A stretch of DNA of 64,000 nucleotides from Cinnamomum chago (taxonomy: Eukaryota; Streptophyta; Magnoliopsida; Laurales; Lauraceae): the NCBI GenBank assembly GCA_038049695.1, contig CP142452.1, positions 52,596,501 to 52,660,500 of the forward strand, written 5' to 3'. Below the pieces are notes generated by a model, which was not told where the DNA came from, searched no databases, and saw nothing but the letters and a program-made list of their open reading frames with translations. Positions within the stretch are counted from its first letter, which is position 1; every line of letters begins with the position of its first letter. This document shows positions 23,401 through 31,890 of this stretch, piece by piece. The position numbers were made by a program, and so were the translations under genes.

Positions 23401-23426
23401 ACGAGGGGAGCGATGAGAGTAGTTAG
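20417..23426 (+). CDS. Antisense gene of D: PF04195-like, predicted four exons
   Basis: Plus-strand gene antisense to D. The start is the ATG at 20417 (MAKQEKLENNQS). Exon 1 (20417-21880) has glycine/alanine-rich GAP and GAQ repeats. A domain resembling the Pfam family called putative gypsy type transposon follows at about residues 360-425 (EEMLEAGLRFPLPS, LAPNGWRVLLGFLALWRR). Phase-consistent introns would be 21881-21993, 22094-22174 and 22609-22679, all GT...AG. Intron 1 could instead end at 21952, but that runs into a stop at 22000. Exon 4 (22680-23426) is a coiled coil with about five 14-residue repeats near AELVEARERASLRE, then an acidic tail ending DDEGSDESS. Tat elements are known to carry such additional ORFs. 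The cellular role is unknown, and the splice model is my inference. Confidence 0.6.
20535..21145. repeat. GGGCGCCC palindromes in the antisense gene
   Basis: About ten GGGCGCCC or GGCGCC copies encoding GAP/GAQ on the plus strand, opposite in sense to gag-pol. Confidence 0.8.
22970..23195 (+). repeat. 42-base coding repeats in the antisense gene
   Basis: About five tandem copies of a 42-base unit encoding the two-heptad repeat AELVEARERASLRE. They extend a coiled coil. Confidence 0.8.
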
Positions 23427-23621
23427 GATGTAGGAGATTTTGCCATGCTTCATTACATGTAGTATTTTTTTTTTTTAAAAGACAGTTTATGTAGCCTAAC
23501 ATTTGGAATGAATAGAATATAGGACTTTATTTATCCATTGCTCATGGTAAAAGAACATTTTACAAAGTGCTAAGAAAAAACTTGAACTACCCCTGTCCAT
23601 TGCTTCTTTCCCCTTCACTGG

Positions 23622-25025
23622 TCACTGGTAATATTTCTTCAGATGTTCTGCATTCCACGGATGAAGTAGGACTTTTCCTTCCGAATCCTGAATCCTGTAA
23701 GTGCCAGGTCTCACCACCTCCGTTATGAGATAAGGACCTTCCCAATTCGGGCCTAACTTGCCTTCCCGAAAATCCTTAGTGGCGAGGATGACTTTTTTGA
23801 GAACCAGATCTCCGAGTTGGAGGGGGCGAGGCTTTACCCTTGAGTTATAGTGTTTGGCCATGCGTCGCTTGTACTCAGCATTGCGGATGTTGGCCATCTC
23901 CCTCGCTTCATCCACCAAATCAAGGTTGATGCGCAGTCCCTCCTCATTGGTGTCTGGGTCATGGTGCTGAACTCTAAGAGAGTGGACCCCAATCTCAACT
24001 GGGATGACTGCTTCAGTCCCAAAGGCGAGAGATAAAGGGGTTTCCCCAGTTGGAGCTCTTGGCGTGGTCCGATATGCCCATAATACCCCGGGAAGCTCGT
24101 CCACCCAAAGGCCCTTTGCTCTTTCAAGCCTTGTCTTCAAATTTCGCAGGACCGTTCGCACCATGACCTCCGCCTGCCCGTTTGCCTGTGGATGTGCCGG
24201 GCTGGAGTGGGGCTGCTTGATCTGAAGGTCAGAGCAAAACGAGTTGAAGAGCTTGTTGTCAAATTGCTTTGCGTTGTCACTGACGATGGCATGTGGGATC
24301 CCAAAGCGGCAAACTATGCTTTTCCAGACAAAGTCCTTTACTTTGGAGTCTGTGATCCTTGCCAGGGGTTCCGCCTCCGCCCACTTCGTGAAGTAGTCGA
24401 CGGCGACCACTACAAATTTACATTGCCCTTTACCCATCGAAAGGGGGCCTAGGATGTCGATCCCCCACTTGGAGAAATGCCATGGGCTCATGATGGTAGT
24501 GAGTTCCTCTGATGGCTGCCTTGGGACAGTGGCAAAGCGCTGGCATTTGTCACACTTCCTGGCAAATTCTTTGGCGTCAGCTAGCATGCTGGGCCAAAAG
24601 AAGCCTTGCCTAAGTGCTTTGTGAGCAAGGGAGCGCCCGCCCGAGTAGTTCCCGTAAATTCCCTCGTGGATTTCTCGCAGGGCATAATCAGCTTCTTCGG
24701 GAGAGAGGCACCTCAACAAGGGCAACGAGTAACCTTTCTTGTAGAGGACATCCTGCAAAAGTGTAAATTTGGAGGCTCTCATCCTCAGTTTCCTCGCCTC
24801 AAGGGAGTCCTCAGGCAATGTGCCCTCTTGAAGGTAGGCCCTTATCGGGGTCATCCAGCTCGTTTCAGCTGTAGCACAGTTGATGTTTGCAGTACTCTCA
24901 TTCATCTGGCTCGGTTCGAGCTGGTGCCCAAGGAATGTTGGTTCGTCTGGTGAGGTCTCAATGGACGAGGCGAGCCTGGCAAGTGTATCCGCAGCAACGT
25001 TACTTTCCCGGGGGATATGACTGAT
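23622..25025 (-). CDS. pol: Integrase region of D pol
   Basis: Joins element cDNA to the host chromosome. This is the same frame as the upstream RT-RNase H part, separated by a TAA at 25026-25028. Residue numbers start at the first in-frame ATG (24905). The HHCC zinc domain retains H80, C118 and C121, but the second histidine position is Y87 (HEGIYGNY), which would weaken zinc binding. The catalytic triad is D150 (GIDILG), D210 (VSDNAKQF) and E246 (NGQAEVMV). A GPY-type C-terminal module follows (LGPNWEGPYLI), and the frame ends with HLKKYYQ. Reverse strand relative to the antisense gene, whose last exon ends about 195 bases away. Otherwise intact. Confidence 0.85.
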   Translation of the reverse strand: MSHIPRESNVAADTLARLASSIETSPDEPTFLGHQLEPSQMNESTANINCATAETSWMTPIRAYLQEGTLPEDSLEARKLRMRASKFTLLQDVLYKKGYSLPLLRCLSPEEADYALREIHEGIYGNYSGGRSLAHKALRQGFFWPSMLADAKEFARKCDKCQRFATVPRQPSEELTTIMSPWHFSKWGIDILGPLSMGKGQCKFVVVAVDYFTKWAEAEPLARITDSKVKDFVWKSIVCRFGIPHAIVSDNAKQFDNKLFNSFCSDLQIKQPHSSPAHPQANGQAEVMVRTVLRNLKTRLERAKGLWVDELPGVLWAYRTTPRAPTGETPLSLAFGTEAVIPVEIGVHSLRVQHHDPDTNEEGLRINLDLVDEAREMANIRNAEYKRRMAKHYNSRVKPRPLQLGDLVLKKVILATKDFREGKLGPNWEGPYLITEVVRPGTYRIQDSEGKVLLHPWNAEHLKKYYQ

Positions 25026-27908
25026 TTAGAAGTGTTGGAATTGCGGGATCAACTTTTTCACTAGGCTGAGATAGTCCTGCATTCTTGTTTCCTTTGCTTC
25101 GAACTCGCCCTTTACCTGGTTCACTATCAGCTGAGAGTCGCTGTAAGCGATGAGGTGTCGGGCGTTCATTTCCAATGCCAACTTCAAACCAGAGAGGAGT
25201 GCCTCGTACTCAGCCTCATTGTTGGAGGCTGGAAAGTGAAATTTCACTGCACACTTGAGGGGTGTGCCGTCAGGGCTGATTAATACAAGACCCGCTCCAC
25301 CTCCAATGCTGGTCGCAGAGCCGTCCACAAAAAGTTTCCATAGTGGTACTGAGGGATTCTGGACGCCTGATTGAGAAACAGGAAGCAACGGGGCGCCCGA
25401 AGTAGGCATTGCTTGGGCGCCCAGGGCTGCTGGAGATGCCTGGGCGCCCAGGGATGCTGAGGAGGCCTGGGCGCCCAAGCCTTGGGCGCCCAGGGGTGCT
25501 GGAGAGGCCTGGGCGCCCAGGGCAAGGGATGTTTGGGCGCCCAGGGATGCTGAGGAGGTCTGGGCGCCCAAGCCTTGGGCGCCCAGGGGTGCTGGAGAGG
25601 CCTGGGCGCCCAGGTCAAGAGATGCCTGGGCGCCCAGGGCTGTCTGGTCCCCCGCTGAGGCTTGAAGATCTGGAGTCGTGCGGGTGACCTCTTCATTATC
25701 CTCCTCCGGTGGCGACCCACCTTGTATGGGCGAGGCTAGTTCATCTGTCTCCCCCTCTGCACGTGTAAACTCAGCTACAAAGTCTGCCAAGGCTTGCGCT
25801 TTGATGGCAGACCTTGGCTGGTACTGAACATCAAACTCTCCCAGCTCTACTGCCCATTTGACGAGCCTTCCGGATACATCCGGCTTTCCCAGTACTCTCT
25901 TCAAAGGTTGATCAGTAACAACAACAATTGTATGACTTTGGAAATAATGACGCAGCCGCCTTGCTGTCGAAATGAGGGCGAGTGCCAGTTTTTCCAGCTC
26001 TGTGTATCTAGACTCTACCCCTCGGTATGCTCTACTTACATAGTAAATGGGCTTCTGCATTCCATCATGATCTCTGATGAGGACGGAGCTGACTGCTGAG
26101 GGGGAAGCAGAGAGGTACAGACACAACACCTCTCCTGGTGCAGCATGTGAAAGAAGAGGGGGAGTGGCCAAGTAGGCTTTAAGCTTCTGGAAGGCCTCCT
26201 CCGCCTCGGGCCCCCACTCGAAAGCCTTCCTGAGGATTTTAAAGAAAGGCAAGCACTTGTCTGCAGACTTGGAGACAAATCTGTTAAGTGCTGCCACCCT
26301 TCCATTGAGGCGTTGCAGCTCCTTGGTGGAGGTGGGCGACTTCATGTCCAATATAGCCTTGATTTTGTCGGGATTCGCCTTTATCCCCCTTTGATTGACC
26401 ATGAAGCCCAAGAATTTTCCGGACCCCACTCCGAAGGCACACTTCTCGGGATTTAACTTCATGTGATAGAGCCTGAGAACACTGAAGGTTTCTTGGAGAT
26501 GATTGATGTGATCTGTGGCGGCAAGGCTCTTCACCAGCATGTCGTCCACATAAACCTCCATGGTACGCCCAATCTGAGAGTGAAACATTTTGTTCACTAG
26601 GCGTTGGTAGGTCGCCCCTGCATTCTTCAGTCCGAAAGGCATGACCCTATAGCAATAGGTCCCTTTCGGGGTGATGAATGACGTCTTCTCTTGGTCTGGG
26701 GGATGCATGTTGATCTGATTGTACCCAGAATAAGCATCCAGGAAGGAGAGAAGTTCGTGACCCGCCGTGGCATCGATGAGGAGGTCGATCCTAGGAAACG
26801 GGAAGCTGTCCTTCGGGCATGCCTTGTTAAGGTCAGTGAAGTCGACGCACAGGCGCCACTTCCCATTGGATTTCGTCACCATCACAACATTAGAGAGCCA
26901 TTCGGGGTATGCTACCTCCCTTACAGCTCCATTCTCTATCAGCTTCCCGACCTCCTTGTCCATTGCTTGGGCCCTCTCAGTGGAGGCGCCCCTCAGCTTT
27001 TGTCGGACAGGCTTGTGCTGGGGGTCGACATTGAGGCGATGAGTGGCGACTTTGGGATCAATCCCTTTAAGATCTGCATGTGACCATGCAAAGATGTCCA
27101 TGTTGTTCTTCAGGAAGTTGGTCAAGCGGCGGACCAGGTCTTCAGGGAGAGAAGAGCCAATGTACACTTTCCAATCAGGGAGGTCTTCATTTAAGACCAC
27201 AGTGATGAGTGCTTCAACTGGTTCTCCCCTCTCAATGGTGGAGTCATCCCTTGGATCAAGGGTCTCAATCTGCAACGCTTCCTTCTGTTTTTTATCTTTT
27301 ACTGAGGAGACGTAGCATTCCCTGGCAGCCAACTGGTTTCCCCTGACCTCTCCGATTCCATTAGGGGTTGGAAAACGGATGATGAGGTGATAGGTGGATG
27401 GAACAGCCTTTAACGTATTGAGGGCAGGTCGGCCCAATATGACGTTGTAAGCTGATGGGCAGTCAAGCACCAGGAAGTCGACCATGATTGTGGAGCTTCG
27501 GGGTGCCACTCCGGCGGTGACTGGGAGCTTAATCGCTCCCAGGGGGTACACCTTCTCTCCTGAGAAACCAATAAGAGGTGACTTAACAGGTCGGAGCCTT
27601 TCCCTACCTAGGCTCAACTTGTCATAAGCATCTGCATACAGTATGTCAGCGGAGCTGCCACTATCTACCAGGATCCTATGTACCTGGAAATTGGCGATGG
27701 TCAGGGATATAACCAATGGGTCGTCGTGGGGGAGCTGCACTCCTTCCAGGTCCCTATCCGAGAAGGATATGACCTCGCCATCTCCTTGCCGGGGCACTTT
27801 GGACGGACGTGCTTCCTCAGTATGTCTGGCCTTTCTGGAGTGGGCCTTCATCGTTGAGAGCGACTCCGCCGATCCTCCGGAGATAGTGTGAATTTCTCCG
27901 AAGGGCTG
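25026..27908 (-). pseudogene. pol: D pol: protease, reverse transcriptase, two RNase H domains
   Basis: Polyprotein section that processes and copies the element RNA. Numbered from the first in-frame ATG (27851), the aspartic protease signature is VDSGSSADILY (residues 62-72). Reverse transcriptase spans about 287-520, with YVDDML at about 434. The gypsy RNase H spans about 579-695 (TDQPLKRVLGKPD). A linker with eleven GGGCGCCC-encoded LGAQ repeats follows (about 737-820). Then comes a second, archaeal-type RNase H (FVDGSATSIGGGAGLVL, SDSQLIVNQVKGEFEA), diagnostic of the Tat lineage. The frame is closed by TAG at 27909-27911 on the gag side and TAA at 25026-25028 on the integrase side. The TAA truncates the polyprotein before integrase. 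Whether the TAG is a natural gag/pro stop or a mutation cannot be decided here. Confidence 0.85.
25383..25644. repeat. GGGCGCCC palindrome array in RNase H linker
   Basis: Eleven copies of the perfect palindrome GGGCGCCC at intervals of roughly 15-30 bases, encoding LGAQ-type repeats on the minus strand. Confidence 0.9.
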
Positions 27909-27911
27909 CTA

Positions 27912-28190
27912 ATTCTCTTGATGACGAGGTGGTGATGGTGCTTGAGCTCTCCCAGTAACATATTGGCGCAGGTGGCCGCGCTGGATGAGGTCCTCGATCT
28001 GCTTCTTTAGCTCGTAGCAGTCGTCTGTATCATGGCCATGGTCGCGATGGAAGCGACAATATTTGTTAGGATTCCTGCGGTTTGGGGGAGACTTCATCTT
28101 CCCTGGCCATTTAACCACGGGATCATCTTGGATCTGCAACAAGATGTGTCCGACGGAGGCATTGAGGGGGGTGAAGGCCTGCCTATCCCT
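27912..28190 (-). pseudogene. gag: D gag C-terminus with zinc-binding motif
   Basis: Open stretch between two in-frame TAG stops. It carries the gag C-terminal motif CRFHRDHGHDTDDC and the following ELKKQIEDLIQRGHL, which are typical of Tat/Athila Gag. It is in the same frame as the preceding gag part and the following protease. Confidence 0.75.
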
Positions 28191-29609
28191 CTAAGGAGCT
28201 GGACCAAGCCTCTCTCTGGCGGGTACCCTCTCCGTTCTGCTTCTCTTGTTGCTGCTGTTCTCCTTCCTATCCTCTCTGTCTCGCTCCTTCCCCTTGCCTT
28301 CTGGTCTGGACGACTCCCCTCGCCTAGCCCTGGTGATGTCTTCTGCATTCATGTACTTCTGGGCTTTTGCCAGCAGTTCAGGAAAGCTCTTTGGCGGGCG
28401 CTTCATCACCGAGAATAGGAAGCTCGAAGAACGGAGGCCTCCAATGAAGACTGTCATGGAGACCTTGTCATCTGGCTCTTCGACTTGGAGTACCTCCTCG
28501 TTAAAACGAGTGAGATAGCTCCTGAGGCTTTCGTTCTTATCCTGCTTTATGCTGAGCAGGTGTGTGGCGGGCTTCTGGTGGCGACGTCCTCTAATAAAGT
28601 GAGACACGAAGGACTTACTCAATTCTGCAAAGGTAGAAATGGAGGTTGGGGCGAGACTGGAGAACCATTGCCTCCCGGAACCCTTCAAGGTGGTTGGAAA
28701 CGCTCTACACATGATCTCGTCAGGGATGTTGTGTAGTTGCATTAGGGTTTTATAGGTTTCCAAGTGGTCCAGTGGGTCCTTGTTTCCATCGAAAGTCTCC
28801 ATGGTCGGCATTTTGAATTTTCTGGGGAGGGGGTAGTTTGCCACGGAGGGTTTGAACGGTGTATCCGTTCGTTGTACCAGATAGTCAATGGATTCTGGTA
28901 CCTGTGCCTTCATGGCATTGAAGACGTTGCCTATCTGATTTTGCATCTCTTTGAACTTCTCGTCCCAAAGGTTGGGAGCTTCTCTGGATTGACCTTGGAA
29001 CTGGCTCTTGTCTTCCAGGCTGTAATTTCCACTTCCCATCTCCTGGAAATCAGGATCCTCATGATTGGAAGCAGAGGGAGGGGGTGGAAGTCCACCGCGA
29101 TTCGACCCGCCCGGGGGAGGGGGTACGTCGAGATGAGCGCGGCCTTCAGGATCAACCAAGAGTCTTCCATGTGGGACGACAGGCGGAGCTCCAGCAGATG
29201 TCCCCTGGGCATGGGCGCCATGATGACGGGCGCCCTGAGGATGCTGGGCGCCCAGCTGTAGTCCTCGACCCTGGGCGCCCAGGGGTTGGGCGCCCAGGTG
29301 AAGGCGGCCTCGGTTGGCGCCTCGGCCCCGGGCACCGTGTGGACGGGCGCCCGGGTGAGGTGCCCCTCTGCGTGGAGCGACCAGTTGCTCCGAGCATGGT
29401 ACTTCTTGCGGTCCTGCACCTAGTGCTCCTCCCTGACTCGCCAGCATGAGCTGCAGTATTTGTTGGTTCTGAGTTACCAACTGCTGCATGGTCTCCAGCA
29501 TCTGCTGAGGAGAGGGAGCGGGAGCATTCGGTGCGGGGTTGGTCGGTGGAGGATTACCCTCGCGCGAGGGGTTACCATCTTGTCGCCTTGTTGACCTGGT
29601 GATCGGCAT
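28191..29609 (-). CDS. gag: D gag, N-terminal part
   Basis: Capsid precursor of D, 472 residues before the TAG at 28191-28193. The start is the ATG at 29609 (MPITRSTRRQDG), 34 bases inside the primer site; the frame is open further upstream only through the primer site and LTR. A proline-rich and GAQ/GAP-rich segment comes first (LGAQPLGAQGRG). The retrotransposon-gag core follows (FDGNKDPLDHLETYKTLM, RQWFSSLAPTSISTFAEL). The end is a charged, disordered tail (KGKERDREDRKE). The stop cuts off the zinc-binding motif that continues downstream. Confidence 0.8.
   Translation of the reverse strand: MPITRSTRRQDGNPSREGNPPPTNPAPNAPAPSPQQMLETMQQLVTQNQQILQLMLASQGGALGAGPQEVPCSEQLVAPRRGAPHPGARPHGARGRGANRGRLHLGAQPLGAQGRGLQLGAQHPQGARHHGAHAQGTSAGAPPVVPHGRLLVDPEGRAHLDVPPPPGGSNRGGLPPPPSASNHEDPDFQEMGSGNYSLEDKSQFQGQSREAPNLWDEKFKEMQNQIGNVFNAMKAQVPESIDYLVQRTDTPFKPSVANYPLPRKFKMPTMETFDGNKDPLDHLETYKTLMQLHNIPDEIMCRAFPTTLKGSGRQWFSSLAPTSISTFAELSKSFVSHFIRGRRHQKPATHLLSIKQDKNESLRSYLTRFNEEVLQVEEPDDKVSMTVFIGGLRSSSFLFSVMKRPPKSFPELLAKAQKYMNAEDITRARRGESSRPEGKGKERDREDRKENSSNKRSRTERVPARERLGPAP
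29209..29366. repeat. GGGCGCCC palindromes in D gag
   Basis: At least four exact GGGCGCCC copies plus several near copies within 160 bases, encoding GAQ/GAR on the minus strand. Confidence 0.8.
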
Positions 29610-29641
29610 GGCTTTTTGAAAAAAGGAAATTCTTTTCGATT

Positions 29642-29660
29642 CCCACAGACGGCGCCAAAC
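29642..29660 (-). other. Primer-binding site of element D
   Basis: Minus strand GTTTGGCGCCGTCTGTGGG directly after the LTR. This is the usual form in Tat-type gypsy elements; I do not assign the tRNA. Confidence 0.8.
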
Positions 29661-30190
29661 TGATGATGCCAAAAAGTGGCTTTCGGGCACCACCGGTCAA
29701 GTGATATGTAATTAATGTAGAAATTAATGAAGAGAGAGAGAAGGTTTATAGTGGTTCGGTCGGAATGACCTACGTCCACTTCAAGTGATCACTTTACTGC
29801 TCTGAGGAGGAGATTACAAAGTAGTCAGATACAATGATAGTGAGAAAATTCAATCTGCCTTCCTCCGTTAGTAGGACTCTCCTTTTATAGTCTTTCCCCA
29901 ATCTCCAGCGATCTCCAACGATGTGCGCTCCAATCTGGTAGAGTCTCCCGCACTGTCCTCAACGGATGAGCAGGTGAGATCTCCTCCGATGGACTTGGTG
30001 AAAGCCGGTAGGTGGAACGACGCGTGGTCTGACTCTGTCATTCGATGGATCTGGACCCGGTCCCTAAAGGGTGGATATAGACTGGGCCCATCATGGACTT
30101 GGGTCAGTCAGACCCGACCCATTACCGTGAGCCGAGCCGTTTAGGTCTAATCCGTCATTGCGGACCGAGTTATTTGGGCCTGACCCATCA
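29661..30190 (-). repeat. 5' LTR of element D
   Basis: 530 bases between the primer site and TSD ATTAT (30191-30195). Confidence 0.92.
29745..29779 (-). promoter_or_regulatory. Hairpin-TATA core of D 5' LTR
   Basis: Identical to the 3' LTR copy at 17709-17743. It would drive D genomic RNA. Confidence 0.6.
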
Positions 30191-30195
30191 ATTAT

Positions 30196-31438
30196 CATTC
30201 CAATGACCATCACCAAACAAGAGTTCAAGATGAAATGTGTTAAAAAAAAACAAAGCTTGGAGAACCCATTTTTCAACATTGTAAAATAGTGACAGATCAT
30301 GACTTTATGCACTAAAATAGTAACCATTTCCTGCATGAAAATCACATACAATCTGATTCCAAATCATGGAGAGAACAACCATTCCAAATCTAAGATAATA
30401 ATTCAACAAAACTTTGAGAAGAAGACCCATTTGTTTGCATGCATTCAAATCTAATTTATTCACTTGCCTCTAGTCCAATGGAAAGGTCTCAACACACTCT
30501 AAAGAAGCTCTCAAACACAGCAGCTCCAATCTACACCAAAATCCATGGAAAAACCCATTCAAGAAATTCATTATTTGAAAAGGGAAGGAGCTCTCAAAGA
30601 GCCTCCTTGCATGCATGAAGAAATTACTCTAATGGCCCATTCAAAACTAGAAATTCAAGGAAGAAGTCATTGCTAACCTTGAGAAGTTCTAAAGAAGAAG
30701 GAGAGCTTGAAGAGGATGATGAACACAACTGAAATCTCTTGAAAATTGTATAGTTGGAAAGCTTGAGAGATGGGGAACACAATGGTGTGGTTTGTTTTTC
30801 ACTTGAGCATCAAAAGCAAGACATGCAAAGAGAGAAAGTGTGAAGAACAAAGAGGCTCTCTCTCAGCTACAGCCGTTGCAGGAAACAAAAATGGAGGAAG
30901 AAGACACTGTAGCATGATTTTTGACTTGGGTTTAAGTGAGTGTGGGCCCCATGGGCCCCAAACCTTCCAAGGGCTGGAACTAACACTTGTGGGTCCCGTA
31001 TGAAAACGACAAAGAAAACAAAAATGATCGTTGAAAAATCTAGTTTTCAAAAAGTATATTTTCCTCATGATTTTCAAATTTCGAAGTTTATACACAGATT
31101 TAGGTGTGAAAAGAATGTTTTACCCCTTTTTCTCGGAAAACGCGATTTCTAGGTTTCAAATGCAAACGGAGCAAAAATGAAAGTTATTGGGATCAAACTA
31201 ACAAATTCAAAAATGTCAAAATCCATATTTTTCATAAATCAAATTCTCATACTAACACGTGACACACGGGCCACCCCGGGCCCGGTCAAACTAAACTCAA
31301 CGCGCTCAAAATTCCCTAATGTTATCTAAAATTCTAATCTAACTAAAAATCCAAGCTAATCGTCCCCTAATCCCACTTAAAGACTAATCACAGTTAAAAC
31401 AATAATAATATATACTAAACCTGGGTCAGGGCCTGACA
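30196..31438 (-). mobile_element. Element E: Tekay-like solo LTR, right piece
   Basis: Continues E after D and ends GGGCCTGACA at 31438, followed by TSD TTAAT. No coding features are visible; ORFs here are chance. Confidence 0.9.
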
Positions 31439-31443
31439 TTAAT

Positions 31444-31890
31444 CATCCTCGTCCTCTCTGTTGGGCGTCCTCATCACTGTTGGGCATCTTCAACTCACTC
31501 AAGCAGATGTATTTGTTGATTTCATTTCTTGTGTGTGTTTTGTCTAGCTTGTCCAAGGATTTTTGAGACCTCTTCCAATCTAGTTGTCCAAGCTCTATGT
31601 TGACTCTTCTAGTGATCTGTGTAGTTATTGGAATCAAGGTTGGATTCGGTTTCTTGTGTTTGTTGCTGGTCATCTGATTTGAATTAATTGTTTTGCTCTC
31701 CAAGATCATTTGTAGACCTCTTGGCTCAGTTTGAGTAATTTTGTTCTGTGATTTTCCCCGGCCTCAAATTCTGCATTCCAAGTGTTTGACAGATTGCCTG
31801 AACCACTTCATTTTTCAGTTTGCTATAGCAGTGCCCATTTTCAGCTCTTGTCTATTGTCTTGAGCATCCTTCTCATTGAAATCTTCAAAA
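31444..31890 (+). mobile_element. Element A interior, leader of the 3' ORF
   Basis: Fourth internal piece of A upstream of the extra ORF. Non-coding and T-rich; probably untranslated leader. Confidence 0.6.

Larger units (their letters stand above)
17625..30190 (-). mobile_element. Element D: Tat-lineage Ty3/gypsy retrotransposon
   Basis: A 12.6-kb element with TGATG...CATCA LTRs and the perfect TSD ATTAT (17620-17624 and 30191-30195), inserted in solo LTR E. In minus orientation the order is 5' LTR, primer site, gag, protease, reverse transcriptase, RNase H, repeat linker, second RNase H, integrase, an antisense gene, polypurine tract, 3' LTR. The second, archaeal-type RNase H and the antisense ORF place it in the Tat lineage. 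Three in-frame stops interrupt gag-pol, but all catalytic motifs remain. The LTRs differ by roughly 1-1.5% plus a 13-base indel. Solo LTR C is inserted in its 3' part. Confidence 0.92.

Noticed and set aside
25280..25720. WAPR-rich ORF in the RNase H linker
   Set aside because: Alternative-frame reading of the GGGCGCCC array; the pol frame with flanking RNase H domains is the real one.
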